Source: Saccharomycopsis fibuligera x Saccharomycopsis cf. fibuligera (taxonomy: Eukaryota > Ascomycota > Saccharomycetes > Ascoideales > Saccharomycopsidaceae). Taken from it: a stretch of DNA of 64,000 nucleotides. Under the pieces are notes generated by a model. It was not told the DNA's origin and did not search any database. It saw only the letters and a list, made by a program, of their open reading frames with translations. Both the position numbers and the translations under genes were made by a program. Each line of letters starts with the position of its first letter. Position 1 is the stretch's first letter. Shown in pieces: positions 1-11,127 of this stretch. Location: assembly GCA_001936135.1 (NCBI GenBank), contig CP012812.1, forward strand, positions 2,418,001-2,482,000. Direction: 5' to 3'.

Positions 1-264
1 AAACAGCAACTTACATCTGTTTTGCACTTCAATCGCCACCTGTACTATATTATTCCATAACATGTATTTCACATAGCAAAAAAGAAACAAAAAATTCAAA
101 ACCAAGATCTTGTTTTTATCAAACAAATAATTTTCTTTTGTCTTTGTATGAATCTTATTTTGAGATGTAATCCTTAATTTGCGAAAGGCATGGAAATCTA
201 CGAAAAATCTGCTTTTTTCATATACCAGTGCGGAGGTAGCTACCCTATATAGATTTTAGCCTCA

Positions 265-272
265 AACCCTAA
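265..272. promoter_or_regulatory. Tbf1-like site AACCCTAA
   Basis: The octamer fits the ARCCCTAA consensus of the yeast factor Tbf1, which binds ribosomal protein promoters in Candida and snoRNA promoters in Saccharomyces. No gene beside it can be supported, so the match may be by chance or may serve a gene left of the window. Confidence 0.25.
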
Positions 273-3200
273 TATTTCATCAGCAAAAGGAAAGGCCATC
301 TTTTGAAACATTTGTGTTTTGGATTTCGAGACGGCGAAAGGAAATACAATACCGCCAGTATATGGTTGATTAGTTAGCTTACCTACCAATATGTGAGCAA
401 GCCAGTATGTATATTAGTTCGTTTGTTGAATATCTTGATATTTAACATGTTTGCTATCGTGTGTCTCAGCCGCAACTCATATTGCTTTCTAATTGGCTCT
501 CCGATTAACTCAAATTACGTCGCTTACTATGACACCTTGCTCATTTTTGTTTCTTCTCTGATTATTTTGCTACCGTCTCTTATCTTTACAAGTGATTCAT
601 TGAAAGTTGCTAGAGCGCGTTTTGTTTCGACTGCTTATACATTATAGTTACAACTATAGATTTTAGTCTCTATATCGGCAGCCTGTCACGGGGAGCAGTT
701 TCCTGCATGATTGCATTGCCTAACTGCGGACGACAGGAAAAGGTAAGGCAAACATAAAGACAATAAACAACAAGTGGAAAAAGAAAACTTGCTGTTTTCT
801 GCGTAACATAAAATTCATTTCTTGAGCCAAAAATGAGTACTTCTAGACTAACTATTTGTGGCTTTTAATTGTTTGTTTTCAGGTTTTCGATGTTGCCGTA
901 TGGTTGTTTGGTATTTTGTTGATCACGGAAATTTTCTGAGCCCTGGCTTCCAACTGCTGGTAACTGTTGACAGTGCTTTCGTTAACAGCTGAGACACAAG
1001 AAGCATACAGCATAAGGTAACTATATGTGGAATGTTGGTACTCTGAGTTATTTTTCGATCGATCTTTACAAATGGCTGGTTAACGCAGTATAATATTGAG
1101 CATATCAAAGCATTATACTGCTCTGAGTAATTTCCAGAGTCTCTCTCGGCAATAAGCACAGCAACCAATATCAACTATAGTAATACGCCGCCAAGTTGTT
1201 ACAAACACCGGCCGTTGAACTGAATTTTTCACCTTCCAAACTAAGCAGTATTTGCCCTCTCCAAGGTTAACGTTCAGTCAACGATACCGGCAGCTGGAGC
1301 GGTCGCTGCCACGGTGACCACCGCTGCCACTAAACTCAAGAGTTGGGTTTGGTTATACCGTACAGTGCAGTTCGTACTAGCGTTTTATTTTACATTTAAC
1401 CACAGCTTGCCGCACTGTTGGTAGCTGCTTCCACTGCATACGCCGGTATCGTGGTACCACAATTCTTGACAAAAACCTGAGCTAATGTTGGTTTCTTCTG
1501 TTTAGCGTTTCAGCCTTTTTTAGCTTTGTTTTAGTCCCAGTATTTTTTTTTTCTTATGTTCACGCGCGCGCCTAGCCGCATTGGCGGATGCTCATCGCCA
1601 TGCAGCTCTTCTGTGTGTCTCAAATTGTCGACACTTAAATCCCTGTACAATAGAGGGTGTAAAAACCCCCTTTTCAATCCTTTGGCTACTGATTGATTCC
1701 AAAGAGCCAGCCAATGTTTAAAATGTAAAGCCCAAAATCAAGCTTAAAGAAAAGAAAAGACAAGCATGTTGAAATTTTAGAAAGAAATTGATCTCAGAGG
1801 AAGTTTTAGCTGTAAAATTACTAACAATACTCATAAGAAGCATCATTTAAAACTGACAATTCTTAGTCCATAATTAAGCCAATTAACAACTATCATTTTC
1901 TTTATTTATAGAGAATAAATTTTACTGTTGCGGGATTGCATAAATCGTTGCCATGAGAGAGTTGTCATACATTACATTTAAATAATGTTGCCTCGGAAAT
2001 TCTTTTCAGTTGTGGATTTGTATTTTAATTGTAAATTACAAGATGGTAGTTCTTATCCTTACTCACTGTTAACTGCAACTATGTCTAAAGAGGCCACACC
2101 ACAAGCTGTAGTGGTACATCAATAGATGGTTCGTGGTGATTAATGTTAAATTGTAAGGTTGCCAAAATATGTTAAGATGAAATTTATTTCTCCTAAAAAG
2201 ATGTAAAGTAACAAATGATTATGCACCAATTAACATCCTTTCTGTTTTGTTTGACTTCTCAATGTGAAGTTAAGCATAGAAACTTGTTGAAATAATGATA
2301 TTTATAACAACACGTTAGACTGATGGAAATCAGCTGCCCTTGATCCGCTTCTTCGGATTAATAATCCTTACTACATAAATACAAAATCCAGGTTGCTAAT
2401 GAATGTTGCAAGAGGGCGACAAAATGGTTCAAGGGTAGATACAAATTCGAGTTTGGGGAAAGCAACAGAAATTAATTCACAATGTCTTTAACTTTATATT
2501 GTCGTGATAATGATAAATCAACACAAATTGAGACTGACTCTGGCATCATAACATGCCAAATGGATTAATTTTTGTTGTGCCAAGTCAAGTTATCAACAGC
2601 ACACTATTAACAGTTCATACTCTCGCTCTTTCGTTTTATATTCTGACTTCTGCTTACTGAGGCTTAGTGATACACCTTCCAAAAAATAGAAATTAGGTTT
2701 AATTAACATTCTATTAATTCTCGCCATCTGCTACGTACGTTCCCGGCTGAACTCGACAAGCATCCACCCACAATAATGCTAATTAGGCAGCTAAAAACAA
2801 TCAACGCTTCAATTAATCTCATTGACAGAACCCAGTCACGACAGAAAAAAATATACCGTAGAGTGCATAATTGTATTTTGAATTACAAAAGCGCTGTAAA
2901 CGAGTGCATTTTGATTTTGTTAATTTGCTAAATTACTAGTCGGGAAAACTCATGATGGCTTTTTGTAATTACTCTCTTTGAAAAGTAATGAAAACGTTAA
3001 TTAAAGAGTTTAGATTTAGTTTGGGTAAACACCAATTATAAAAAGTCAGCAAGCGCACCGTTAATTAACCTAACAATGGGCTTTTCGGTCCTTTTTACTT
3101 TTTACGCTTTCTCTATTCGTGACTTGTCGTAGTATTTACCCCGTTAGCGTTTACAATAATGCGTTAATGAAGTTAGCTTTTACAAGTATATGTCAGTAAA

Positions 3201-3917
3201 GTTTAAGAGAAACCGAGAAACAAAAGACACTGATGTGCGTTTAGCAGACATTTGAGATCTTCATTTTAACTGCATGCGTAAAAAGTGTACTGGAAAATGT
3301 ATTAGGTAAGCATCAAGTTAAATGTGAGCGACAAATTTTTGGAAAGATATATATAGGTTAAAATTCGTATATATTCTACTTATGGCTGACCCGATTTCAA
3401 ATCCAAATATATATTCCTAGCACTGAGTGCTAAACGAGCATCTAAAAACATTGAAAACAATAAATTAAGCAAACAAAAATGAAGAGCTTCAGCTGGAAAA
3501 ACAATAGTTATTTAATCAATTGTTTGATTTAAAAAGAAACAAAAATCCCACAATTAGAGTATCGCAAATCAGACAGCGTGTGCACGCCTACAGATATGCA
3601 TGCTCTGCAGCACATATAGGTATATGCACCTCTTAAATCTCGGAAAATTTAAGCTTTTCCTAGGGCTAATCTGGAATATTTACCGTTTTCATCAAACAGA
3701 ATAAAATTGAAAAAGTTAAAATCAAAAATCGGTCTAAACAGAGAAATTTTTTTATTTTTTCGAGACTCGCAGACTCTGCAACTTCAAACGTAAGAAACGT
3801 TCATGGTAACAAAAAAATTATAAAGTTTGTGTTTTTGCAAGCTCATGCTAATTTTGACATAACAGGTTTGATGAAAACCTCCAAAACAGCTCTATGTAAC
3901 CAGCAATTAGGTAAATT

Positions 3918-3922
<5 letters not shown>

Positions 3923-3949
<27 letters not shown>

Positions 3950-3950
3950 T
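3923..3950. repeat. (TA)n microsatellite
   Basis: About 13 copies of TA in a row in a gene-free region. Nothing suggests a function. Confidence 0.9.
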
Positions 3951-5565
3951 ACTGCCACTATTAGCAAAAGAAACGTGCCGAGTCAACGGTGACACAAAAA
4001 ACTTCCGCCATGTGATTTTTGACAGACAAGATCTTAAAGTAACCATGTGTGGCTACATGTCGCTCATAGTGCATGATACACAGTGAAGACATGCGCACAA
4101 TATTAGCTGCAGGCGGCCAGGGTATAGACACAAACTAGCAGTTGCAGCGGCCCGGTTAGCTTTTAAGAGAAATTTTACCTAATAAGTTGTACACATAATG
4201 CCTTGCTGTTTGATGAGCATTCCTGTGAAAAACAATAGAGGCTCACAATACCTGCGTACAAACTGTCGTTGGGATATCGCTTCTTTACTTTGTCTAATAT
4301 ACTACTGTTGAAGCGTAACTTTTTTCTTACTCTTTGTTTTATTTTGGTGCTGATGAAATATAAACAGGTCGTTCTCAACAAAAGGTCTGGAAGTTAATTC
4401 ATTAATAATTTAATTGACTCAATTTCTATGATCAGCTCTTTTTTTTTTTTTTTTTTTATCCTCGATTATCGTTTTGAAGTGGTATGATTTTTCAAAGAAA
4501 TCAGTTGTTTGAGCTGTAGGCAGTTTCTTGGATGTTTTTCTACTAGTATCGTTCGGTCTATACTAAGTAGTTGTTCTTGATGAAGTTATTTTTTTGTTTG
4601 TTTTTTATTTATTATTTATCATGCATTTATTTATCCAATTGTGCATGACTCTAATGTAGTGCTTAACTTCTTTGTTTCCAAAGGGGCGCCGTCTGATCTA
4701 CTACTGCCGAAAGGGGAATCGCTAATTGTTTTTTCTCTTTTTTGAGAGTACACATTGCTCCTACACCAATATCTGGCAATCTTTCTAATTTTCCACATCT
4801 AATTGTAAATATGATTAACTTTTATATTTTTTCAACACAAGAGACTAATCAGGTATTTTTGCCATACTGTAAATCAAAGGCCAACGCCACCTGAGCAGCA
4901 TCATTGTACGCAACATACAGTAGCATTCTCAGTTGTCTTCAGAGTGTGCAGTGTACGCTCGCACGCTTTCCTGAGTTTTGATGTCATGTCGCCACCCGCA
5001 GGTCCAGGGCCTCTATTATACACACATATGTTGTACTCAGTACTGTGTTTCAGTACTCATACCTCATTATAATATGCCAGCTGGCAACTAGCTGGCATCA
5101 ACGCTGAAAATCAATCAGGAAACATATACTTGAGGTTTTTTTTTTTTTAGAAAGAAAAAAAAAAAAAAAAAAAAAAAGAAAATAATTGCGATGGTTTGCA
5201 ACCATGCACTGCGCTTCTAGCTGCCGGCCAAAAATTGATCCTGAACCTAGACCCAAACCGTAAACAATAACTTGCGACGCCCCATTTGAAAAATTGACGG
5301 AACACTCCTGTTTTTATCTGTTGACGCTCATTGCTAGTTTGGCATTTTGGTATTTAGACGTTTGTGCGTCTTGACTGACTTTTTGTATTTGGGCTATTGT
5401 GCCCCTTCCGCAAATTGATTCAATTAAGGTCTGTTGGCCAAAAAAATAAGAAAAAAAGCCTTTCGTGTTATTACAGTGGACAGAGGTATCAAAAGATAAA
5501 GGTATGATGAGGGCACTCAAATTCAAAATGGAAGAGAAGCCAAAACGAACAAAAACGGCAATAGT

Positions 5566-5608
<43 letters not shown>

Positions 5609-6496
5609 AGAAGGTAAAGACGATTAGTCTTTGTAATTTTATTCAGCTATAATTATTCACAAATTCGCACAAATCGTTAACTTGCTGACAATAAATTGCT
5701 CGACAACGCATTAAGTTAAGCAATGTAGCATCAAAGCTTAACTCAGTCTCGAAAACGTTATCTGTTCTAACAGGAAACGGCTAGATGATAGACTATAGCT
5801 TGGAGTTTGTATAGATTAGAGACAAACTTTTGTCTATAAGCGTTTACTTGGTTGCTCACATAAAATATCGCATAACACCTTTTTTGTCTTGGACTCTCTA
5901 TTTTCTTTTGCCTCTTCGATCCTTTTGTGGCGATGCAACTCTGAGATACTTGACATCAGCTAGTACTAAGCAAACAGCGATTTTTTGCTAACTGGCCAAG
6001 CCTTGAGGAACTTTTTTTCTGTAGGATATACTAAAGTAAGCAAAGCTGAACAGCTTAGTGATCTGTAAGCCCGTGGTCAGGAGTAAAGTAAGTCTTCAAA
6101 AAATGAAGAACCATTTTGTCAAGGCACCTTATACAAACTGATATTTGCACAGCAACCGCAATTTTCTACGTAGGTTACTAGGAAAAAAAATGGAAATAAT
6201 AATAACAACTCCATTAGATCGTACAACATCTTATTTTTTTTTTTTTTTTTTTTCTTACAAAAAGTGAGAACATACAATTCAAACAAGTAATGGACAAGAC
6301 AAAGCATTGTCATCAATTATCCTTCTTCTTATTGGCACTGCCGATGTGAAAAGCGATACACAGATGTTATGTTCAAAAACTAGCTGACGATTTCTGCGTG
6401 ATGCTGCAATTAGCCGCAACTCAAGTGGCACAGCAGCATCGATCAATCGATCAAGCGATATCGATATCGCCGATGATGCACCAGGGTGAATCTGTC

Positions 6497-6533
6497 TGTG
6501 GCTAATGCATGTGGCTAATGCATGTGGCTAATT
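6497..6533. repeat. 13-nt tandem repeat, 2.8 copies
   Basis: The unit TGTGGCTAATGCA occurs twice exactly (6497-6509, 6510-6522) and then as a partial third copy. A related GTGGCTAATG lies about 25 nt further on. It is about 310 nt beyond the 3' end of the carnitine acyltransferase-like gene. Confidence 0.85.
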
Positions 6534-6847
6534 AGATTAAAATATGGTTAAGAAAGTGGCTAATGGATGATGACGCACCCTATTTCTACGCAATGCTGTA
6601 ATATATTTTGTCAGGGAACACCCCTTTCAAAAATGCTCGAATTACTAGAATATTTGGTTCACTGTTTGCAGACTTTTACTACACGAGCACTTTGAAAAAT
6701 CTTAAAGGAAATTAATTTCTTAACTGTCTTTATTTAACTTTGATGAGAAGGGGAAAGGAGTGAGAATCAGAACGAAAATAAAAAGAAAAGTCGAATTTTC
6801 GAAATACAATAAAAAAAAAAAAAAAAAAAAGGTAATACGAGCAAAAC

Positions 6848-9187
6848 CTATTCTTTAATAGATTTTAAATTGCTGGAACTTTGAGCTCTGCTAATTTGCC
6901 TTGAATTAGAATGTGATCTAAACTCCAATTCACCAACATCAAAATAACCGTAGCCTCCCAAAATAAAATCAGGATTGAACAAATCCTTGCCAACTTCGTG
7001 CTTCTTTTTCTTCTTGCTACTAGTGCCAGTTTTCTCTTCATCCTCCAATGCTTCATCGTCCCTATTCATTGACTCAGTCAAGGTCATGGATACTGATCTG
7101 ATCATTTCTGCTGTAGTGTATGGAGTTCTGTTGTCATCGGCTGCAGCAGTAGCAGTAGCAGTAGCAGCAGCATCAGCATCAGAATCCGCTCCAGAAGCAA
7201 AACTCGTCTTCTTTTCGCAAACAGCATGGAGATGGCCTATTTCTGTGAAAACCCAACTAAGAGTATCCAAAAACCGCTTATTCTGTCTAAAGTTGGAAGA
7301 TATTGTGACAACCGTATAATCATCCTTGATTATGTAGCCAATACCAAACCCATCCGGCTTGTATGGAGTGATACCAAATGACTTCAACGAAGGGTTGCCA
7401 CAGTTGATGGCAAGAATTTCTGGATCAAAAATAAGCCTGAATGAGGACTCGTCTGGTACTGCTATAAACCTTGGAATGTGTTTAGCTGGAAGCTCAGATA
7501 TGCTTGGGATCGTAGCGACCTTATCCGGCTTAATTTGATTCAAGTAGTTTCTTTGAATATATGACAATTTCAAGGCTTTGATATGCTTTTCAAACCCGTA
7601 ACCGTTACGACAGCGTTGCTTGAGTTGATTAATTTGCTCAACGCCTTGTTTGATGTACTCCCAACGACTCTTATCTGACGCATTAGAGATGAAATTTTGA
7701 GCAATACGCAATATTTCTGGCGACTGGATAAAACAAAGCTCTGATCTAGAGTTTTCGAACCTTCTTGTGGAAATTGATTCACAACTTGAAACCATTTTCC
7801 CATATAGGGCATAATGTGTAAGTTGGATAGCAAGTTGGATTAGCGAGTCTGCATTCAAGTTTATGCTTTTGGCGAACAATTTACCAAATTTCAACATTTC
7901 AATTCTAGAGTCGTATTGGCTTAACAAATCGCCTAGCCTAGTTTCTGCTAAATGGAGCCTGTGCAAAAGATAGGGGTCACTCAAGTCCCATTTGAGCTCG
8001 CTGAAAAGCGAATCATCAAAAAAGGCGTGGTCATCTTGGAAGACATCATGGACTTGGGTCTTTGGCCAAAGAGAAAACAACTTCAGGTTGTTGATGTTTC
8101 TGGCTAGTCTTAAAATGGAGTCAGTGTAAATATCAGAAACGTATCTCAACACAACGTTTGCATCATTTGATGTTGGTTCCCAAACTACTGATGCTAAAGA
8201 GTCTTTGGAAACTATTAATTGCAATTTATCATACCATCTAGAGTTGCAACTTCCGCGCTGCTCCCCAGTGTCATCATCAATATTTGAGGTACCATGACAA
8301 ATATTCAAATAATTTGAGTGTTTGTCATCAATGATGAAATTGTTCAAATCCAAGTTTATCAATAACAATGCTGAATCGAGGGTCTCCAAGCTTTTTGCAT
8401 TTAGCTCGTTGGATGACAAAAGTTTTCTCAAATTGTACCATTCTTCAATAGATTCTGACGTGATTGAGCTAATAGACTGTTTGAAAACCTCATGATCTTT
8501 TTCAGCGGTGCTGATGATCTGGTCAAAGATTTTTTGCAAATTTGACTGGCCTATAATGATTTCGTTTGCGTCGTTTAAGACTTGCAAACGATAAAACTTG
8601 CCATCGCAAAGTATTGCTACATGTTTGGAATCAGCAAAATGCTTGATGTTAATTCCGTGGCCATGCTCACTAGGGTATCTTGTGGAACCAAACAAGTAGC
8701 CAAATGACTTCATAGTCAACGGTCTTTGACTATTTGGCGACACATCAGAGGTGATTTGGTGCTTTTTAAGGGCGGAGATGAATTTCAAAGTACTAAAACC
8801 CAAAATTGCAGCTCTTTCAGACTGCTTGGGAGGCAACAAGCTCCAATAATTTGGATCATTTTCTAAAATAAAGTACGGGTTTTTAGGCAATGTTTTGCCG
8901 CGATATTCGCTATAAATATTGGTTGCGTTGTGGTCTCGTACGTTGGAGAACAAGTCCAAGTAGCATGCATGTTTGGAGTCGTACTCTTCAAGATGCTCCT
9001 GGATGGTGTGGAGAAGTTTGTTTGTTTTGAGGTTATTGAGCCGCTTGATGGTTTTTTGAAACTCCTCGGCGCTTTGCAAAGGCTGGATGGCTTCGATTAA
9101 TGCATTGACAGACTGCTCAATTGAAGGCAATGGCAATTTTAGTAGCGCATTGTTTGTTGTTTCTTGCTTGACAGCGACGGGCATCAT
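6848..9187 (-). CDS. Carnitine acyltransferase family protein (Yat2/CTN3-like), catalytic His absent
   Basis: A 779-residue protein of the choline/carnitine acyltransferase family. Family members move acyl groups between CoA and carnitine so that acetyl units can be shuttled between compartments. Landmarks in order: SRWYDKLQLIV, matching the family NRWFDK..LQ.IV block; then WEPTSNDA, which aligns with the catalytic EH(x)4-DG block; CESISTRRF; a GFEKH motif resembling GxDRH; and FGITPYKPDGFGIGY followed by ISS. The residue that should be the catalytic histidine is proline (CCA), and the usual STS motif reads NCG. The C-terminal 110 residues are Ala/Thr- and Lys-rich and longer than in CrAT. 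The start is the first ATG; a second follows at once. It is divergent from RPS5. Family membership is secure; orthology to YAT2 is inferred, and enzymatic activity is doubtful. Confidence 0.85.
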   Translation of the reverse strand: MMPVAVKQETTNNALLKLPLPSIEQSVNALIEAIQPLQSAEEFQKTIKRLNNLKTNKLLHTIQEHLEEYDSKHACYLDLFSNVRDHNATNIYSEYRGKTLPKNPYFILENDPNYWSLLPPKQSERAAILGFSTLKFISALKKHQITSDVSPNSQRPLTMKSFGYLFGSTRYPSEHGHGINIKHFADSKHVAILCDGKFYRLQVLNDANEIIIGQSNLQKIFDQIISTAEKDHEVFKQSISSITSESIEEWYNLRKLLSSNELNAKSLETLDSALLLINLDLNNFIIDDKHSNYLNICHGTSNIDDDTGEQRGSCNSRWYDKLQLIVSKDSLASVVWEPTSNDANVVLRYVSDIYTDSILRLARNINNLKLFSLWPKTQVHDVFQDDHAFFDDSLFSELKWDLSDPYLLHRLHLAETRLGDLLSQYDSRIEMLKFGKLFAKSINLNADSLIQLAIQLTHYALYGKMVSSCESISTRRFENSRSELCFIQSPEILRIAQNFISNASDKSRWEYIKQGVEQINQLKQRCRNGYGFEKHIKALKLSYIQRNYLNQIKPDKVATIPSISELPAKHIPRFIAVPDESSFRLIFDPEILAINCGNPSLKSFGITPYKPDGFGIGYIIKDDYTVVTISSNFRQNKRFLDTLSWVFTEIGHLHAVCEKKTSFASGADSDADAAATATATAAADDNRTPYTTAEMIRSVSMTLTESMNRDDEALEDEEKTGTSSKKKKKHEVGKDLFNPDFILGGYGYFDVGELEFRSHSNSRQISRAQSSSNLKSIKE

Positions 9188-9366
9188 GAGCAGGTTATTT
9201 GTACAGCGCTCTCTTTATCTACTTGGCGTGTAATGGTTTTCAAGCAAACAATTACGATGAATGGTGAATGATGCGGTTATATACCATTACAAGACTGCAA
9301 AACAAGAAATCATCAAGAATTAGTCTGAAATATTGTGGCGTCACGCCTTGCGCTTGCTGACCACCT

Positions 9367-9388
9367 GGGGGGGGGGGGGGGGGGGGGG
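9367..9388 (+). repeat. Poly-G run of 22
   Basis: An uninterrupted run of 22 guanines, about 180 nt upstream of the acyltransferase-like start. It could form a G-quadruplex, exclude nucleosomes, or vary in length between cells. Its exact length may also be a sequencing artefact. Confidence 0.85.
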
Positions 9389-9786
9389 CCTGAGGGTTGG
9401 TTTGCCTGTGCGAGGCAGGCCGAGGCATCACCATCCGTTTGTCCTCACTCATTCATAGGGTGGAGCTTTGTCGGTGGCGGCAGGGCCCAGAAATGTGGAG
9501 AAGGAGCGCGGCAAAGCCTCGGCTTTTCGCTTCAGCGGGACGGAGAGCGCGCGCCTAAACTATAGAGAGAACACGATAGCGGGAGGCTGTCAAATAACAA
9601 CAACAAAAAAAAAAAAAAAAAAAAAAAAATACTTGAGACGTGAGATACCACGGCGGCGGGCGCTTCATCAGAGAAATTTTATTTTTTATTTTTTATTTTT
9701 TTGTTCTATTTTTCTATGAAAACGTGACCGCAAAGTAGGTTACGAGCACTCTCACAAAAACCGAGAGATATGCGTGGCGTAAAACT

Positions 9787-9808
9787 AGCCCTCTCTAGCA
9801 TCACATGA
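9787..9808. promoter_or_regulatory. Tbf1-core plus Cbf1-like site upstream of RPS5
   Basis: AGCCCT (9787-9792) matches the first six bases of the Tbf1 site ARCCCTAA, and TCACATGA (9801-9808) is one base from the Cbf1 site TCACGTGA. They lie about 280-300 nt before the RPS5 ATG. Tbf1 and Cbf1 are the reported ribosomal protein regulators in Candida albicans; their use here is inferred. Confidence 0.45.
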
Positions 9809-10088
9809 CAGACCACACGCTCCAGTCACAAAGCGCTCCAAAGAGGAAAAAAAAACTGTGCCGACAACGAAGTTCCCCCATTCGCCTTACATTTTGGGGC
9901 AGCCCCATTTACCCGCCACAGAGAACCACGGAATCACCGACCGCTCGCCAGCCCAGGGGAGGAAAGAAGAAACAAACCAAAAAAAAAATTAAGAAAAATA
10001 TAGGATTTTGTGAAAATTTCAATACGTTGAAGATAGTGTTCCAGTAAAAGAAACCCAGGTTTGAAAGAACAACAACATACTATCCACC

Positions 10089-10787
10089 ATGTCTGCCGAA
10101 GAAGTCGTTGATGTTCATGAAGAACAATTTGAAGAACAACCAGAAGATTTCGAAGTTGTCCAAGAAGTCAAATATGTCGATTTAGCCACCAGAATCCCAA
10201 AAGACGTTCAAGATGCTCAAAACTCTGTCAAATTGTTCAACAAATGGTCTTACGATGAAGTTACCGTTAAGGACATTTCTTTGACTGACTACATCCAAAT
10301 CAGATCTCCAGTCTTTGTCCCACACACCGCTGGCCGTTACGCTTCTAAGCGTTTCAGAAAGGCCAACTGCCCAATCATTGAAAGATTGACCAACTCTTTG
10401 ATGATGAACGGTAGAAACAACGGTAAAAAATTGAAAGCTGTTAGAATCGTTAAACACGCTTTGGAAATCATCCACGTTTTGACCGACCAAAACCCATTGC
10501 AAGTTGTTGTTGACGCCATCATTAACACTGGTCCAAGAGAAGACTCCACCAGAATTGGTTCTTCCGGTACCGTCAGAAGACAAGCCGTCGATGTTTCTCC
10601 ATTGAGAAGAGTCAACCAAGCTATTTCTTTGTTGACCATTGGTGCCAGAGAATCTGCTTTCAGAAACGTTAAAACTATTGCTGAATGTTTGGCTGAAGAA
10701 TTGATTAACGCTGCTAAGGGTTCTTCTACCTCTTACGCCATCAAGAAGAAGGATGAATTGGAAAGAGTTGCTAAATCTAACCGTTAA
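10089..10787 (+). CDS. RPS5: Cytosolic 40S ribosomal protein S5 (uS7)
   Basis: A 232-residue protein, close to the usual length of eukaryotic uS7. It binds the 3' major (head) domain of 18S rRNA near the mRNA exit and E site. The acidic N-terminal 35 residues are followed by the conserved uS7 core, including [35 protein letters not shown], the [18 protein letters not shown] segment, and the C-terminal [14 protein letters not shown]. Codon use is extremely biased (TTG, AGA, GGT, GAA), as expected for a very highly expressed gene, and I found no CTG codon. There is no intron. The ATG sits in a good yeast context (CCACCATG). Identification is essentially certain. Confidence 0.98.
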   Translation: MSAEEVVDVHEEQFEEQPEDFEVVQEVKYVDLATRIPKDVQDAQNSVKLFNKWSYDEVTVKDISLTDYIQIRSPVFVPHTAGRYASKRFRKANCPIIERLTNSLMMNGRNNGKKLKAVRIVKHALEIIHVLTDQNPLQVVVDAIINTGPREDSTRIGSSGTVRRQAVDVSPLRRVNQAISLLTIGARESAFRNVKTIAECLAEELINAAKGSSTSYAIKKKDELERVAKSNR

Positions 10788-11127
10788 TCTTTCTTGTTCT
10801 CTAGTTTACTTTTATCACAACGCCTTTTTTCTTTATCTTTTGTCATGATGTTTTTTTAGTTCTTTTATAAAAAAACAAAGGTAATTAAATGTAATTTTAT
10901 CTACCTGTTCTTGTAAGCTTTGAAGTATCAATAATTGTGGAGTTTTTACTACATGCAATAGGCAGAAACGAAAGCTATTAATTTTCGTGGTTTTCACTAC
11001 TATTTACATTGTAATTTTTTCTTTTTTTTTTTTAAAAAAAAAAATTGCATATCTATAATACAGTTTATATTCACAGCCAAAAAAAGAAAAAGAAAAAGAA
11101 AAAACAAACAAACGTAACCAACTAACC
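10788..11127. other. Intergenic region between convergent RPS5 and IBA57
   Basis: 340 nt of AT-rich 3' flanking DNA with A and T runs near 11022-11043 and an AAAAAG repeat near 11080-11105. It probably holds both polyadenylation regions. No gene is seen. Confidence 0.7.

Larger units (their letters stand above)
1..6847. other. Long gene-free region (6.8 kb)
   Basis: No reading frame here has a credible start, length or family resemblance, although neighbouring genes lie about 0.3-1.5 kb apart. It holds homopolymer tracts (39 A at 5568-5606, other A or T runs near 4440, 5160, 6235 and 6810), a TA microsatellite near 3923-3950, a 13-nt tandem repeat at 6497-6533, and a Tbf1-like AACCCTAA at 265-272. 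A less AT-rich patch lies at about 1200-1620. It could be the regulatory region of a gene beyond the left edge, a centromere, or a home for non-coding RNAs that cannot be recognised by eye. Confidence 0.7.
9188..10088. promoter_or_regulatory. Divergent promoter region of the acyltransferase-like gene and RPS5
   Basis: About 0.9 kb between two divergent starts. It contains a run of 22 G (9367-9388), an A tract near 9605-9628 and T-rich DNA near 9680. An AGCCCT core (9787-9792) is followed eight bases later by TCACATGA (9801-9808), a pairing that resembles the Tbf1 plus Cbf1 sites of Candida ribosomal protein promoters. The short reading frames across the G run are low-complexity and not credible genes. 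Confidence 0.6.

Noticed and set aside
393-647. 84-codon hydrophobic frame in the left gene-free block
   Set aside because: It starts at GTG and shows no family resemblance. Hydrophobic frames arise easily in T-rich DNA.
1200-1620. Less AT-rich patch as a relic gene or transposon
   Set aside because: No terminal repeats, target duplications or coding resemblance on either strand.
9335-9719. Frames crossing the poly-G run and the A tract
   Set aside because: Gly and Lys runs arise from homopolymers; there is no conserved sequence.
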